Positions 50,794 to 59,540 of a stretch of DNA of 64,000 nucleotides are shown here, in pieces. The notes beneath the pieces were generated by a model. It saw only the letters and a program-made list of their open reading frames with translations. It searched no databases and was not told where the DNA came from. Source of the DNA: Burkholderia cepacia (GTDB taxonomy: Bacteria; Pseudomonadota; Gammaproteobacteria; Burkholderiales; Burkholderiaceae); assembly GCF_029962485.1 (NCBI RefSeq), contig NZ_CP073638.1, positions 868,001 to 932,000 of the forward strand, given 5' to 3'. Position 1 is the first letter of the stretch. The number at the start of each line of letters is the position of its first letter. The translations under genes and the position numbers were made by a program.

Positions 50794-51858
50794 TCAGCGC
50801 GATGCCGGGTCGGCGAGCCGCGCGGTCACTGCATCGGCGAGCGCGGCCATGCGCGCGCGGATCGCCGCGTTCGAACCGACCAGCGCGAGCGACGACGCCA
50901 TGATCCGGTAGATGCGCTTTCTCGGCACCTTGGCCGGCTTCGCCGGATCGAGCCACGCATCGTGGCCGGCCAGCAGTTCGAGCGTTTCGAGGCCGATCAT
51001 GATCGGCCACAGGCACGCGAGCCGCAGCCGCACGAAGCGGCGCGGGATCGCGAGCGTATACAGGCACGCGTCGCGATACTGGTCGAGCGTCACGCGCAAC
51101 AGGTCGACCAGCACGCTGCGCGCGCGCGCCGACGCACCGGGTTGCATCAGGTCGGCCATGGCCAGCCCATGCGCGCCCAGTACGTCGTCCGGCAGATAGC
51201 AGCGGCCGATGCGCAAGTCCTTCGCGCAGTCGCGCAGGATGTTGGTCATCTGCAGCGCCTTGCCGAAACGGATGCCCTTCTCGCGCATGTCCGGCAGGTC
51301 CCAGCCGCGCGCGGCGCGTGTGTGCGCGCCCGTCATGTCGGTCCAGAACTCGCCGACGCAGCCGGCGACGAGGTACGTGTAGCGGTCGAGTTCGTCGCGC
51401 GTCGGCAGCGACGCGACCTGCCCCGACTGCTCGTCGGGGAACGTGCGCAAATCGAATTCCATCCCCGACGTGAGCGTCGCGACGACCTTGCGGATCGACG
51501 CGCGATCGGCGTCCGGCTGCGCGCGCAGCAGCGCGAGCATCGGCGCCATCGAGCCGAGCAGCACATGCTCGTGCGAATCGGTCTGCATCCGCGTCACGTC
51601 CTCGAGCGAATGCGACAGCGCCACGCCGTCGCCGAGCCGCTCGACCTCGTCGCGCAAGTCGGTCAGCAGCGCCGCGCGGCGATCGGGCGCGACGAGCGCG
51701 GTGTCGGCGATCGTGTCGGCCGCGCGCGCGAGCAGGTACGCAAGGCCGACCGGGTCGCGCATGCCGTCGGGCAGCACGCGCAGCGTCAGGTAGAAGGAGC
51801 GGGAAACGTTCTTCAGCAGGTCGCCGAGCAGGAAGGCGGAATCGGTTCGAGTCGTCAT
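50794..51858 (-). CDS. Squalene/phytoene synthase family protein
   Basis: A 354-aa all-helical head-to-head prenyl synthase. Both Asp-rich metal sites are readable: DTIAD at 48-52 and DCAKD at 210-214 within QMTNILRDCAKDLRIGRCYLP. The start SFYLTLRVLP and the C-terminal half with a hydrophobic stretch fit squalene synthases more than phytoene synthases. It condenses two farnesyl-PP to presqualene-PP/squalene, the entry to hopanoids. Unlike hopanoid clusters (hpnCDE), no partner genes are adjacent here, so its pathway must be completed elsewhere. The ATG at 51858 matches the family N-terminus. Confidence 0.9.
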   Translation of the reverse strand: MTTRTDSAFLLGDLLKNVSRSFYLTLRVLPDGMRDPVGLAYLLARAADTIADTALVAPDRRAALLTDLRDEVERLGDGVALSHSLEDVTRMQTDSHEHVLLGSMAPMLALLRAQPDADRASIRKVVATLTSGMEFDLRTFPDEQSGQVASLPTRDELDRYTYLVAGCVGEFWTDMTGAHTRAARGWDLPDMREKGIRFGKALQMTNILRDCAKDLRIGRCYLPDDVLGAHGLAMADLMQPGASARARSVLVDLLRVTLDQYRDACLYTLAIPRRFVRLRLACLWPIMIGLETLELLAGHDAWLDPAKPAKVPRKRIYRIMASSLALVGSNAAIRARMAALADAVTARLADPASR

Positions 51859-52232
51859 GGGTCGGGAAAAATCGGCCGGCGCGGGCCCCGGTCGCACACG
51901 GGCGCCGGACGCCCGCGCCGGCCCGCGAGTCGCCGCATCGTCGCGCCGGATGGGCGTTGGCCCCGGTGCAGCGATGCAAAATTCCCGCAAGTTTAGTGCA
52001 TCCGGCGCGCGGCCTGCCTGCGGCGGCCGGATTGCGGCACGCGCCCGGTCATCGCCAGCGGTCCGGTCACGGGCATCGCGCCCTAAAAAACAACAACAGA
52101 AAGGTCGAAGTAATAAATATGTAATTATTCGATGCGACGATCGCGCACCGTTCGATTCCCGCCGCACGGCACGACAGCCGCGCCGCCGGAGCGAGCGCCC
52201 TTTTCCGACTCCCGTTTCGAAGGTTCATCGAC
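51859..52232. promoter_or_regulatory. Divergent promoter region, AT-rich island
   Basis: 374 bp between the squalene-synthase and phosphodiesterase genes. An AT-rich island at 52083-52135 contains an inverted repeat AATAA-N8-TTATT and an A-rich run, a good place for both promoters. The remainder is GC-rich with nothing recognised. Confidence 0.55.
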
Positions 52233-53378
52233 ATGCTCTTCAAGCGCCCGACCTCCCTGAGCTACGTCCCTCTCGCCTGTGCCGCCGCGTTTCTGCTCGC
52301 CGCGTGCGGCGGCGACGACGATGTGGCGTCCGATCCCACGCAGCCGATTTCCGCGAAGGTCCAGGTGGTCGGCCATCGCGGCGCGAGCGCGCTGCGCCCC
52401 GAACACACGCTGGCGTCGTACCGCAAGGCGATCGAGGACGGCGCGGACGTGATCGAGCCCGATCTCGTGTCGACGAGCGACGGCGTGCTGGTCGCGCGCC
52501 ACGAGAACGAGATCTCGGGCACGACGAACGTGTCCGTGCTGCCGCAGTTCGCGAGCCGCAAGGCGACCAAGACGATCGACGGCGCGCAGCTGACCGGCTG
52601 GTTCACCGAGGATTTCACGCTGGCCGAGCTGAAGACGCTGCGTGCTCGCGAGCGCATTCCGCAGATCCGCCCCGCGAACACCGCGTACAACGACCAGTTC
52701 GAGATCCCGACGTTCGACGAGATCGTCGCGCTCGCGAAGCAGATGTCCGCGCAGACCGGCCGCACGATCCACCTGTACCCGGAAACCAAGCACCCGACCT
52801 ACTTCCAGTCGATCAACCTGCCGCTCGAGGATCGCCTCGTCGATGCGCTGCTGAAGGATACGTACACGTCGCGCACGGCGACCGTCTACATCCAGTCGTT
52901 CGAGGTCGCGAACCTGAAGACGATCCGCAACCGGATCAAGTCGAGCCAGCCGAACTGGAAGCTCGTGCAGTTGATGGACGACGCCGGCCAGCGCCCGTAC
53001 GACTTCGTGAAGGCGAACGACAAGCGCACCTACGGCGACCTGTCGACGCGCGACGGCATGCGCGAAATCGCGACCTACGCGAATGGCGTCGGCCCGTACA
53101 AGACGTCGATCATCGCGGTTGCCGCGGACGGCACGCTGCAGCAGCCGACGCCGTACGTGCGCTATGCGCACGAGGCCGGCCTGGTCGTGCATCCGTACAC
53201 GTTCCGCCCGGAGAACAACTTCCTGCCCGCATCGCTGAAGGACGGCGGCACGCCGGCCACGCGCAACACGGCCGGCTCGGTGCGCGAGATCCAGGCATAC
53301 CTGCGCGCGGGCATCGACGGCTTCTTCACCGACGATCCGGCCGTCGGCCGCACGGCCGTCGATACGTTCAAGCGCTGA
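52233..53378 (+). CDS. Glycerophosphodiester phosphodiesterase lipoprotein (GlpQ-like)
   Basis: A 381-aa precursor with lipobox LLAAC25, so lipid-anchored in the periplasm or outer membrane. The catalytic triad region VGHRGASALRPEHTL contains H48-R49-G50, the metal ligands E75/D77 are in VIEPDLVSTSDG, and H90 is the general acid/base. It hydrolyses glycerophosphodiesters to glycerol-3-phosphate and an alcohol, providing phosphorus and carbon from phospholipid head groups. A long Gly/Asp spacer after the lipobox is normal for the family. It is monocistronic, with a hairpin after the stop. Confidence 0.94.
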   Translation: MLFKRPTSLSYVPLACAAAFLLAACGGDDDVASDPTQPISAKVQVVGHRGASALRPEHTLASYRKAIEDGADVIEPDLVSTSDGVLVARHENEISGTTNVSVLPQFASRKATKTIDGAQLTGWFTEDFTLAELKTLRARERIPQIRPANTAYNDQFEIPTFDEIVALAKQMSAQTGRTIHLYPETKHPTYFQSINLPLEDRLVDALLKDTYTSRTATVYIQSFEVANLKTIRNRIKSSQPNWKLVQLMDDAGQRPYDFVKANDKRTYGDLSTRDGMREIATYANGVGPYKTSIIAVAADGTLQQPTPYVRYAHEAGLVVHPYTFRPENNFLPASLKDGGTPATRNTAGSVREIQAYLRAGIDGFFTDDPAVGRTAVDTFKR

Positions 53379-53386
53379 CATGCGCG

Positions 53387-53423
53387 AACCGGGCGTTGCG
53401 CGATGCGCGCGTTGCGCCCGGTT
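53387..53423. terminator. Hairpin between convergent genes
   Basis: Arms AACCGGGCG / CGCCCGGTT around a GC-rich inner loop, between the convergent phosphodiesterase and rhodanese genes. It probably separates them in both directions. Confidence 0.6.
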
Positions 53424-53435
53424 GCAACGACTCGG

Positions 53436-55060
53436 TCAGATCACGTTGAAGTGGTGCGTACCGTCCCGCTTCAGCTGATCGACCAGCCCGTATTCCCAGT
53501 CGAGATACGCCTGCATCGCGGCCGCCGCGTTGTCGGTGCCTTCGTACGGGCGCCGGTAGCGGTCGACACGCGCTGACGCGAGATGCGTCTCGCCGCTTTC
53601 GAGCGGCAGCCCGGCATCGATCCACGCGGCCGTGCCGCCGGTCAGGACCGAGATGCTGGCCGACGCCGGCAGCAGTGCACGCGCATCGTCCGCCGCAAAC
53701 CGCGCCAGCAGGCTCGATCCGCACGTGAACACATAGCGCTTCGCCGGCGGGATCGCCGCGAGCGCGTCGCGCAACCGCGCGCGCACGGTGAACCACGCGC
53801 CCGGAATATGGCGCTTCACGTAATTCGCGCTGGCCGTCACGTCGACGATCGCGAGTTCGCCGGGCGCAGCCTCCTTCAGCCAGCCCGCGAGCGTCGCGGG
53901 CGACACGTCGGTCGCGGGCGGCGCACCGGCACGTCGCGCGGCGGCTGGCCGCGCTCGCCGGACGCCGCCTCGCCGGCCGGTTCCACGACGCGCACGTCCC
54001 AGCCCATCTGCGCGAGCCATGAGGCGGTCATGTCCGCGCGCACGCCGTCGTCGTCGGCGAGCACGATCCGTGCGCCGCGCACGGCCGCGTGATGATCGGT
54101 TTCCTGCACGAGCTGGCCACCCGGCGTGCTCAGAAAGCCCGACAGGTGGCCGGCTTCGTATTCCTCCGGCGTGCGTACGTCGAAGCGGTACAGCGTGCGG
54201 CCCGGCTCGTCGAGCGCGGCGACGTCGGCCAGCGCGATGCGCGGCACGCCGGCGCGTTCGGCCACCGCGCGTGCGGCCTGACGCGCGTGCGCGCGCTGCG
54301 TCGCGTCGATCTCGTCCGGAAAACGGCGTGCAGCGCCGCGCTCGAGCGTCTGACCCGCGAGCGTCCAGCCGATCGTGCCGTTGCGCAGTGCCGCGACCGG
54401 ATTCGGCAGCCCCGCGTTGACGAGCGACTGCGTGCCGATGATGCTGCGCGTGCGGCCCGCGCAGTTGACGACCACCTGCGTTTGCGGATCCGGCGCAAGC
54501 GCACGCACGCGCAGCACGAGTTCCGCGCCCGGCACGCTCGTCGAGGTCGGAATGTTCATCGTCTGGTATTCGTCGAACCGGCGCGCGTCGACGATCACGA
54601 CATCGGCCTTCGCATCGATCAGCGCCTGCACCTCCTGCGCGGACAGCGACGGCGTATGGCGCTCGGCCTCGACCCATTCGCCGAACGATTTGCTCGGCAC
54701 GTTCACGTCGATGAACAGTTCGCCGCCCGCGGCCTGCCAGCCGGCGAGACCGCCGTCGAGCAACCGCACGTCGGTGTAGCCGAGCTGCGCGAGCTTCTCG
54801 GCCGCGCGCGGCGCGAGATCCTCGCCGAGCGCTTCGCCGAACACGACGATCGGCGTGTCGCGGCGCGGAATGCGCGTCCACGCGTCGAGTTCGAGCTTCG
54901 ACAGCGGAAAGTTGGCGGCCCACAGTGGATGGCCCTGCGCGTACGGATCTTCCTCGCGTACGTCGATCAGCGCGAGCTCGTCGCGGGCGAGCAGGCGTGC
55001 GCGTACGTCCTGGTACGACGCGACGGGAAAACGGGAAAGGGAATCGGCGGATTGCGTCAC
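53436..55060 (-). pseudogene. Multi-domain rhodanese, apparent frameshift
   Basis: A rhodanese-related protein of about 540 codons with four homologous domains, split between two reading frames. From GTG 55060 the first frame runs through domains 1-3 (FPVASYQDVRARLLARDELALIDVREED; the second domain has the persulfide loop CAGRTRS; the third has FDVRTPEEYEAGHLSG), then stops at 53876. Domain 4, with the loop CGSSLLARFAA, continues only in the -1 frame, ending at 53436. The crossover must lie at about 53910-53970 in a GC-run-rich stretch. It is an authentic frameshift, a sequencing error or recoding. It sits downstream of a thiol dioxygenase gene, so both act on cysteine-derived sulfur. Confidence 0.85.
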
Positions 55061-55165
55061 GATGTCTCGGTGTTGAATACGTTGAAGTCGGTGAAGAAAG
55101 CGAAACGGATCGATCTTGAGCCTGCCGGCGCGCACCCGCAACGGGCCACGCCGACGAGCGTTGCG

Positions 55166-55732
55166 TCAGGCATTCGAATAGCCTGACACGAAAGGCTTCA
55201 CGGTGCCGTCGTCCAGGAACACCGCGCGCTCGACCTTGCCGATGTTCGCGCCGTACACGTGGATGCTGATCGACACCTGGTCGGCAAACGCGTTGGTCAC
55301 GCGATGGACATCGCCGATGCGCGGCGACACGGCCTCCACCTCGCCCGGCGCCAGCCGCACGGCGTCGCCCGCCGCCACCGGCTTGCCCGCGGCGTCGAAC
55401 CGGTACGGCTGCGAGAACTCGCCACCGCGGAGCATCCCGATCAGCCCCCACACCGTGTGGTTGTGGATCGGCGTCGTCTGGCCGGGCCCCCACACGAAGC
55501 TGACGACCGAGAACCGCTCGTCCGGGTCGAGATGCAGCAGGTATTGCCGATAGCGCTCGGGATCGGGCTGCGCGAACGCGTCGGGCAACCAGTCGTCGTG
55601 TTCGACGAGGGCGGCGAGCAGTGCGCCGCCCTCGTCGAGAATGCGCGCCTCGTTCGCGCCGGATGCGAGCAGCGCGCCCAGACCGTCGACGAACGGACGC
55701 AGCGGCGTCTGCTGCAACGAAAGCGTACTCAT
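55166..55732 (-). CDS. Cysteine/3-mercaptopropionate dioxygenase
   Basis: A 188-aa mononuclear iron thiol dioxygenase of the CDO superfamily. The three iron ligands are H90 and H92 in TTPIHNHTVWGLIGML and H143 in GDVHRVTN, with a conserved Tyr at about 160. It oxidises cysteine or 3-mercaptopropionate to the sulfinate. A bacterial Arg that selects 3-mercaptopropionate is not decidable from sequence alone. The ATG at 55732 has an AGGAGACAG site. It is upstream of and co-oriented with the rhodanese gene, a common CDO-rhodanese pairing, and divergent from a LysR gene. Confidence 0.92.
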   Translation of the reverse strand: MSTLSLQQTPLRPFVDGLGALLASGANEARILDEGGALLAALVEHDDWLPDAFAQPDPERYRQYLLHLDPDERFSVVSFVWGPGQTTPIHNHTVWGLIGMLRGGEFSQPYRFDAAGKPVAAGDAVRLAPGEVEAVSPRIGDVHRVTNAFADQVSISIHVYGANIGKVERAVFLDDGTVKPFVSGYSNA

Positions 55733-55744
55733 CGGCTGTCTCCT

Positions 55745-55767
55745 CGAATATGATGCCGAATATGATG
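55745..55767. promoter_or_regulatory. Direct repeat CGAATATGATG x2
   Basis: Two copies of CGAATATGATG, 12 bp apart (55745-55755 and 55757-55767), just upstream of the thiol dioxygenase start and 40-62 bp before the divergent LysR start. A tandem direct repeat with one-turn spacing suits a LysR-type or other activator site. Confidence 0.6.
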
Positions 55768-55806
55768 GAACGTCATGATGCACCCGAAAGACCATGCAGA
55801 ACAAAC

Positions 55807-56724
55807 ATGAAAATTAGCGATATCGACGCTTTTGCAGCGGTCGTCCGCTGCCAGACCCTGAGTCAGGCCGCGGCCGAGCTCGGGATGACGCAGCCCGCGA
55901 TCACGCGGCGCGTCCAGAATCTCGAGGAAGCGCTCGGCGTGATCCTGCTCGACCGCAACACGAAACCGCCGCGCCCGACCGACATCGGCCGGCAGGTCTT
56001 CGAGCAGTGTCGCGCGATCCTGCGCGAGGTCGATGCGCTGCGCGAGCTGACGGCCGGCGAGCAGCCGCCCGCCGGCGAATTCCGGATCGGGCTCACGCAG
56101 GGGCTCGGCGAACTGATGCTGCCCGCGCTGATCGCCGAACTCGCCACTCAATGGCCCGCCCTCGCGACCCAGGTCACGACGGCCTGGGGCGGCATGCTCG
56201 TCGAGCGTGTCGCGCGCCGCGAACTCGACGCGGCGCTCGTGTTTCTCGCGCGCGAAATGGTGTTGCCGGCGCAGGTCGTGGGCGAACGGCTGCTGGCCAC
56301 GCGGCTCGTCGCGGTCGGCCGCAAGGGCGACTGGCCGCGACGCAGCTACCGGCTCGCCGACTGCCACGCGCGCGGCTGGGTACTCAATCCCGACGGCTGC
56401 GGTTTTCGCGCGGGCCTGCGGCGTGCGCTCGACGCGCAGGGCCTGCCGATGCCGGTCACGCTCGACACCTACGGCCGCGACCTGCAACTGCAGAGCGTCG
56501 CGAACGGCTTCGGCATCGGGCTGATGCCGCTGCCGCTCGTCGAAGGCAGCCCGCTGCGCGATGCGCTCGACATCGTGCCGCTCGCCGATTTCAAGCCGCA
56601 GATCGACCTGTGGCTGCTGCGCCGGCACGATGCTGCCCGCTTCGATGCGCCGCTTGCGGCCGTCGCCGCGCATGCGCGCACGGCGTTCTCGTTGCCCGAA
56701 CAGACGCACGGCAAGGCTGCTTGA
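55807..56724 (+). CDS. LysR-family transcriptional regulator
   Basis: A 305-aa LysR regulator. The N-terminal winged helix (about 1-62: DIDAFAAVVRCQTLSQAAAELGMTQPAITRRVQNLEEAL) is followed by a ligand-binding domain (about 88-295). It lies 74 bp from the divergent thiol-dioxygenase/rhodanese pair and very probably controls it. The sensed ligand may be a sulfur metabolite (inference). The ATG at 55807 lies directly after the direct-repeat box. Confidence 0.93.
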   Translation: MKISDIDAFAAVVRCQTLSQAAAELGMTQPAITRRVQNLEEALGVILLDRNTKPPRPTDIGRQVFEQCRAILREVDALRELTAGEQPPAGEFRIGLTQGLGELMLPALIAELATQWPALATQVTTAWGGMLVERVARRELDAALVFLAREMVLPAQVVGERLLATRLVAVGRKGDWPRRSYRLADCHARGWVLNPDGCGFRAGLRRALDAQGLPMPVTLDTYGRDLQLQSVANGFGIGLMPLPLVEGSPLRDALDIVPLADFKPQIDLWLLRRHDAARFDAPLAAVAAHARTAFSLPEQTHGKAA

Positions 56725-56785
56725 CCGTACCGGGCGGCGGCGACATTGCGCCGCCCGATCAACGCCCGCGCCAGCGCTGCTCCAG

Positions 56786-58117
56786 TCACGCATCGCTGCG
56801 GCCGCCTCCGGTCTCGCTGACCGACGCCCCGCTCTTCGTTTCGCTCTTCGTTTCGCCCCGGCTCGCCGCGTCGAGCACCGCCCGCCCCGCCGCCACCGCG
56901 ATCGCGTCGTCCTGTGGCGTATGCACGCGGCTGCACAGCACGTCGCGATAGTGGCGCTCGAGCGGATTGGTGCGACTCAGCCCGTGATTGCCCGACAGCT
57001 TCAACGCCTGCTCGACCGCGCGGATCGCCTGCTCGGTCACGGTGCGCTTGACGAGGCCGCTCGTCGTGACCGACGGCGCATTGCCCGCGTCGGTGCGCAC
57101 GATGTGATCGTCGAGCAGCACGCGGTTCGCATGCAGCCAGCCCTCGATTTCGCCGATCGCTTCCTGCACGCGCGGCAGCGTCGCGAGCGGCGCACCGAGC
57201 CCGCTCGGCGCACGTGTCGTCGCGAATCCAACCAGCCAGTCGCGCGACGCGCGCGCCACCGCGTCGTACAGGCTGCCGAGCAGCGCGACCATCCACGCCT
57301 GCTGGTCGGCCTGCGCGTCGGCATCCGCATGGGTTGCAGTCGACACGGCCCACGCGTCCGGCGCACGTACATCGACCGCGTGATCGGCTGGCAGCCGCAC
57401 ATCGTCGAACACGACCTCGTGGCTGCCCGACGCACGCAGGCCGAGGTGGTTCCAGCTTTCGATCACGCGGATGCGGTCGCCATCGGCGTCGCGGTCGCGC
57501 GGCACGAGGAACACGCCGACGCGCGGCGCCGGCTCATCGGTGCGCGCCCACACGGCCAGCCAGCGCAGCGCCGGGATGCCGGTGCTGTACAGCTTGTGAC
57601 CGGACAGCCGCCAGCCGTCACCGTCACGCCGAGCAATGGTCGCAGGCAGCCCACCGCGTGACGGCGAGCCGAGCGCCGGCTCGACGCGTAGCGCGTTGAT
57701 CAGCGCGCCGTGCACGACCGCGCTGTCGAACACCGCGCGCCGCACCTGCGCGGGCCAGCGGTTGTCGGCACGGCCGAGCGCGCGATGCTGCAGGTACGTC
57801 ATCGTCAGCACCAGCGCCGTTGCCGGATCGGCTCTCGCGACGGCGGCCACGATCCGGCTCGCCCGAGCGAGCGTCGCACCGGCGCCGCCATGCTCGCGCG
57901 GCACGACCTGCGCGATCAGCCCCGCGCGATGCAGCCGTGCGAAGTTCTCGTGCGGAAAACGGCCGCCGACGTCATTGCGGGCCGCATCCGCGGCGAGTTC
58001 GGGCGCGAGGCGGTCGAGCAGCGCGGCGACGCGCGCGTCGTCGACATCGTCGGTGGGCAGGAGGCGCAGCGAAGGCGGCTGCGGAGACGGCGAGGAAGCG
58101 GCAAGGCTGGCGGACAT
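56786..58117 (-). CDS. Acyl-CoA-dehydrogenase-fold flavoprotein (SfnB/DszC-like)
   Basis: A 443-aa flavin enzyme of the acyl-CoA dehydrogenase fold, from the branch that includes SfnB and the DszC desulfurisation monooxygenase. Landmarks are the N-terminal helix domain with FARLHRAGLIAQVVPREHGGAGATL, the middle beta domain DGDGWRLSGHKLYSTGIP and SWNHLGLRASGSHEVVFDDVRLP, and a C-terminal helix bundle with LKLSGNHGLSRTNPLERHYRDVLCSRVHTPQDD. DszC-like members use FMNH2 and O2 on sulfur atoms. It is divergent from the LLM monooxygenase operon and next to the thiol-dioxygenase genes. Start: ATG at 58117 (MSASLAAS), with an in-frame MSM alternative nearby. Confidence 0.88.
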   Translation of the reverse strand: MSASLAASSPSPQPPSLRLLPTDDVDDARVAALLDRLAPELAADAARNDVGGRFPHENFARLHRAGLIAQVVPREHGGAGATLARASRIVAAVARADPATALVLTMTYLQHRALGRADNRWPAQVRRAVFDSAVVHGALINALRVEPALGSPSRGGLPATIARRDGDGWRLSGHKLYSTGIPALRWLAVWARTDEPAPRVGVFLVPRDRDADGDRIRVIESWNHLGLRASGSHEVVFDDVRLPADHAVDVRAPDAWAVSTATHADADAQADQQAWMVALLGSLYDAVARASRDWLVGFATTRAPSGLGAPLATLPRVQEAIGEIEGWLHANRVLLDDHIVRTDAGNAPSVTTSGLVKRTVTEQAIRAVEQALKLSGNHGLSRTNPLERHYRDVLCSRVHTPQDDAIAVAAGRAVLDAASRGETKSETKSGASVSETGGGRSDA

Positions 58118-58431
58118 CGAAACGGATTCCCTGGGTAATACGGACAGGCGGCAAGCGCGACGGAAAGACGGCACGCGCGGCAATCGATCGCCGCGCCGCA
58201 CGGCTTCTCGTGAAGCCGGCGATCCGGAACGCGCGGCGCCGGATTCGCTGGCGCCCGCGCGCCCGATCGTTCGTGAGCCCACAGCGTATGCGCAGCGCAC
58301 ACGCGCCCAAACCATGCAAATCTGATATTCAAATCGGGATTGATTATTTCCATTCCGCATGATCGCGGCGTTAACCTGCGCTCCATTCCTGCCCGGCCGC
58401 GTGCCGGGACATCCCTGCACCGGAGACCCAG
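58118..58431. promoter_or_regulatory. Divergent promoter region of the sulfur module
   Basis: 314 bp; GC-rich to about 58310, then an AT-rich tract 58318-58370 (AAATCTGATATTCAAATC and ATTGATTATTTCC) likely to hold the promoter of the monooxygenase operon. No sigma-54 -24/-12 pair was found. Confidence 0.5.
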
Positions 58432-59517
58432 ATGAGCGTCGAATTCATCGGCATGATCCAGAGCCAGAAGCAGTCGGAGATTCACCCGGCGTCCGGCCCC
58501 GTGGTCGATCCCGACTACGTGCGCGACTTCGCGCGCGCCCACGAAACGGCCGGCTTCGACCGGATCCTCGTGCCGCACCATTCGACCGGCCCGTCGGCTA
58601 CGCTGACGATCGGGTTCGCGGCCGCCGCGACCGAGCGCATCCACTTCATGCTCGCGCATCGTCCGGGCTTCACCGCGCCGACGCTCGCCGCTCGGCAGAT
58701 CGCGACGCTCGACCAGTTCAGCCGCGGCCGGCTCGCCGTGCACTTCATCTCCGGCGGCTCGGACAGCGAGCAGCAACGTGACGGCGACTTCCTCGACCAC
58801 GACGCGCGTTACGCGCGCACCGACGAGTATCTCGGCATCCTGCGACGGATCTGGACCGAGGCGCAGCCGTTCGATCACGACGGCGCGCATTACCGCTTCA
58901 AGCAGGGCTTTTCGGAAGTGAAACCGTTCCAGCAGCCGCATGTGCCGATCTACTTCGGCGGTGCGTCGGAAGCCGCGCTCGCGGTGGCCGGCAAACACGC
59001 GGACGTCTATGCGCTGTGGGGTGAATCGCTCGACCAGGTGCGCGACCTGACGACCCGCGTGCGCGCCGAAGCCGCGAAGCACGGCAGGCAGGTGCGCTTC
59101 TCCGTGTCGTTCCGCCCGATCCTCGCCGCGACCGAGGACGAAGCGTGGGCGCGCGCACACCGCATCCTCGACGAAACGCGCCGGCTGCGCGAAGCGGCTG
59201 GCCTCGGCGCCGGCGGCCCGCAGCAGAGCGAAGGCGCGCGCCGCCTGCTCGCCGCCGCCGATCGCGGCTCGCGCGTCGACAAGCGACTGTGGACCGAGAT
59301 CGCGAAGCTCACCGGCGCGCGGTCGAACTCGACGGCACTGGTCGGTACGCCCGAACAGGTCGCCGATGCGCTGCTCGACTACTACGACCTCGGTGTGACG
59401 ACATTCCTGATCCGCGGCTTCGACCCGCTGGAAGACGCGATCGACTACGGCCGCGAACTGATTCCGCGCGTGCGCAGCGCCGTCGCCGCACGCGACGCGG
59501 CGCGCCACGCTGCCTGA
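58432..59517 (+). CDS. LLM-class FMN-dependent monooxygenase (SsuD-like)
   Basis: A 361-aa luciferase-like TIM-barrel monooxygenase. SsuD-type features include the N-terminal MSVEFIGMIQSQKQSEIHPA, HHSTGPSATLTIGFAAAATERI and LDQFSRGRLAVHFISGGSDSEQQRDGD, and the C-terminal LVGTPEQVADALLDYYDLGVTTFLIRGFDPLEDA. It uses reduced flavin and O2 to cleave the C-S bond of alkanesulfonates, releasing sulfite and an aldehyde. No flavin reductase (SsuE) gene is within the window, so reduced FMN must come from elsewhere. It is the first gene of the operon with an aldolase and ABC importer, 23 nt upstream of the next gene. Confidence 0.93.
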   Translation: MSVEFIGMIQSQKQSEIHPASGPVVDPDYVRDFARAHETAGFDRILVPHHSTGPSATLTIGFAAAATERIHFMLAHRPGFTAPTLAARQIATLDQFSRGRLAVHFISGGSDSEQQRDGDFLDHDARYARTDEYLGILRRIWTEAQPFDHDGAHYRFKQGFSEVKPFQQPHVPIYFGGASEAALAVAGKHADVYALWGESLDQVRDLTTRVRAEAAKHGRQVRFSVSFRPILAATEDEAWARAHRILDETRRLREAAGLGAGGPQQSEGARRLLAAADRGSRVDKRLWTEIAKLTGARSNSTALVGTPEQVADALLDYYDLGVTTFLIRGFDPLEDAIDYGRELIPRVRSAVAARDAARHAA

Positions 59518-59540
59518 GCCCAACGGAGCGATACCTCATC

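Noticed and set aside
52092..52135. AT-rich island considered as an attachment site or replication element
   Set aside because: No tRNA 3' end, iteron set or neighbouring integrase or replication gene. A promoter role between divergent genes is simpler.
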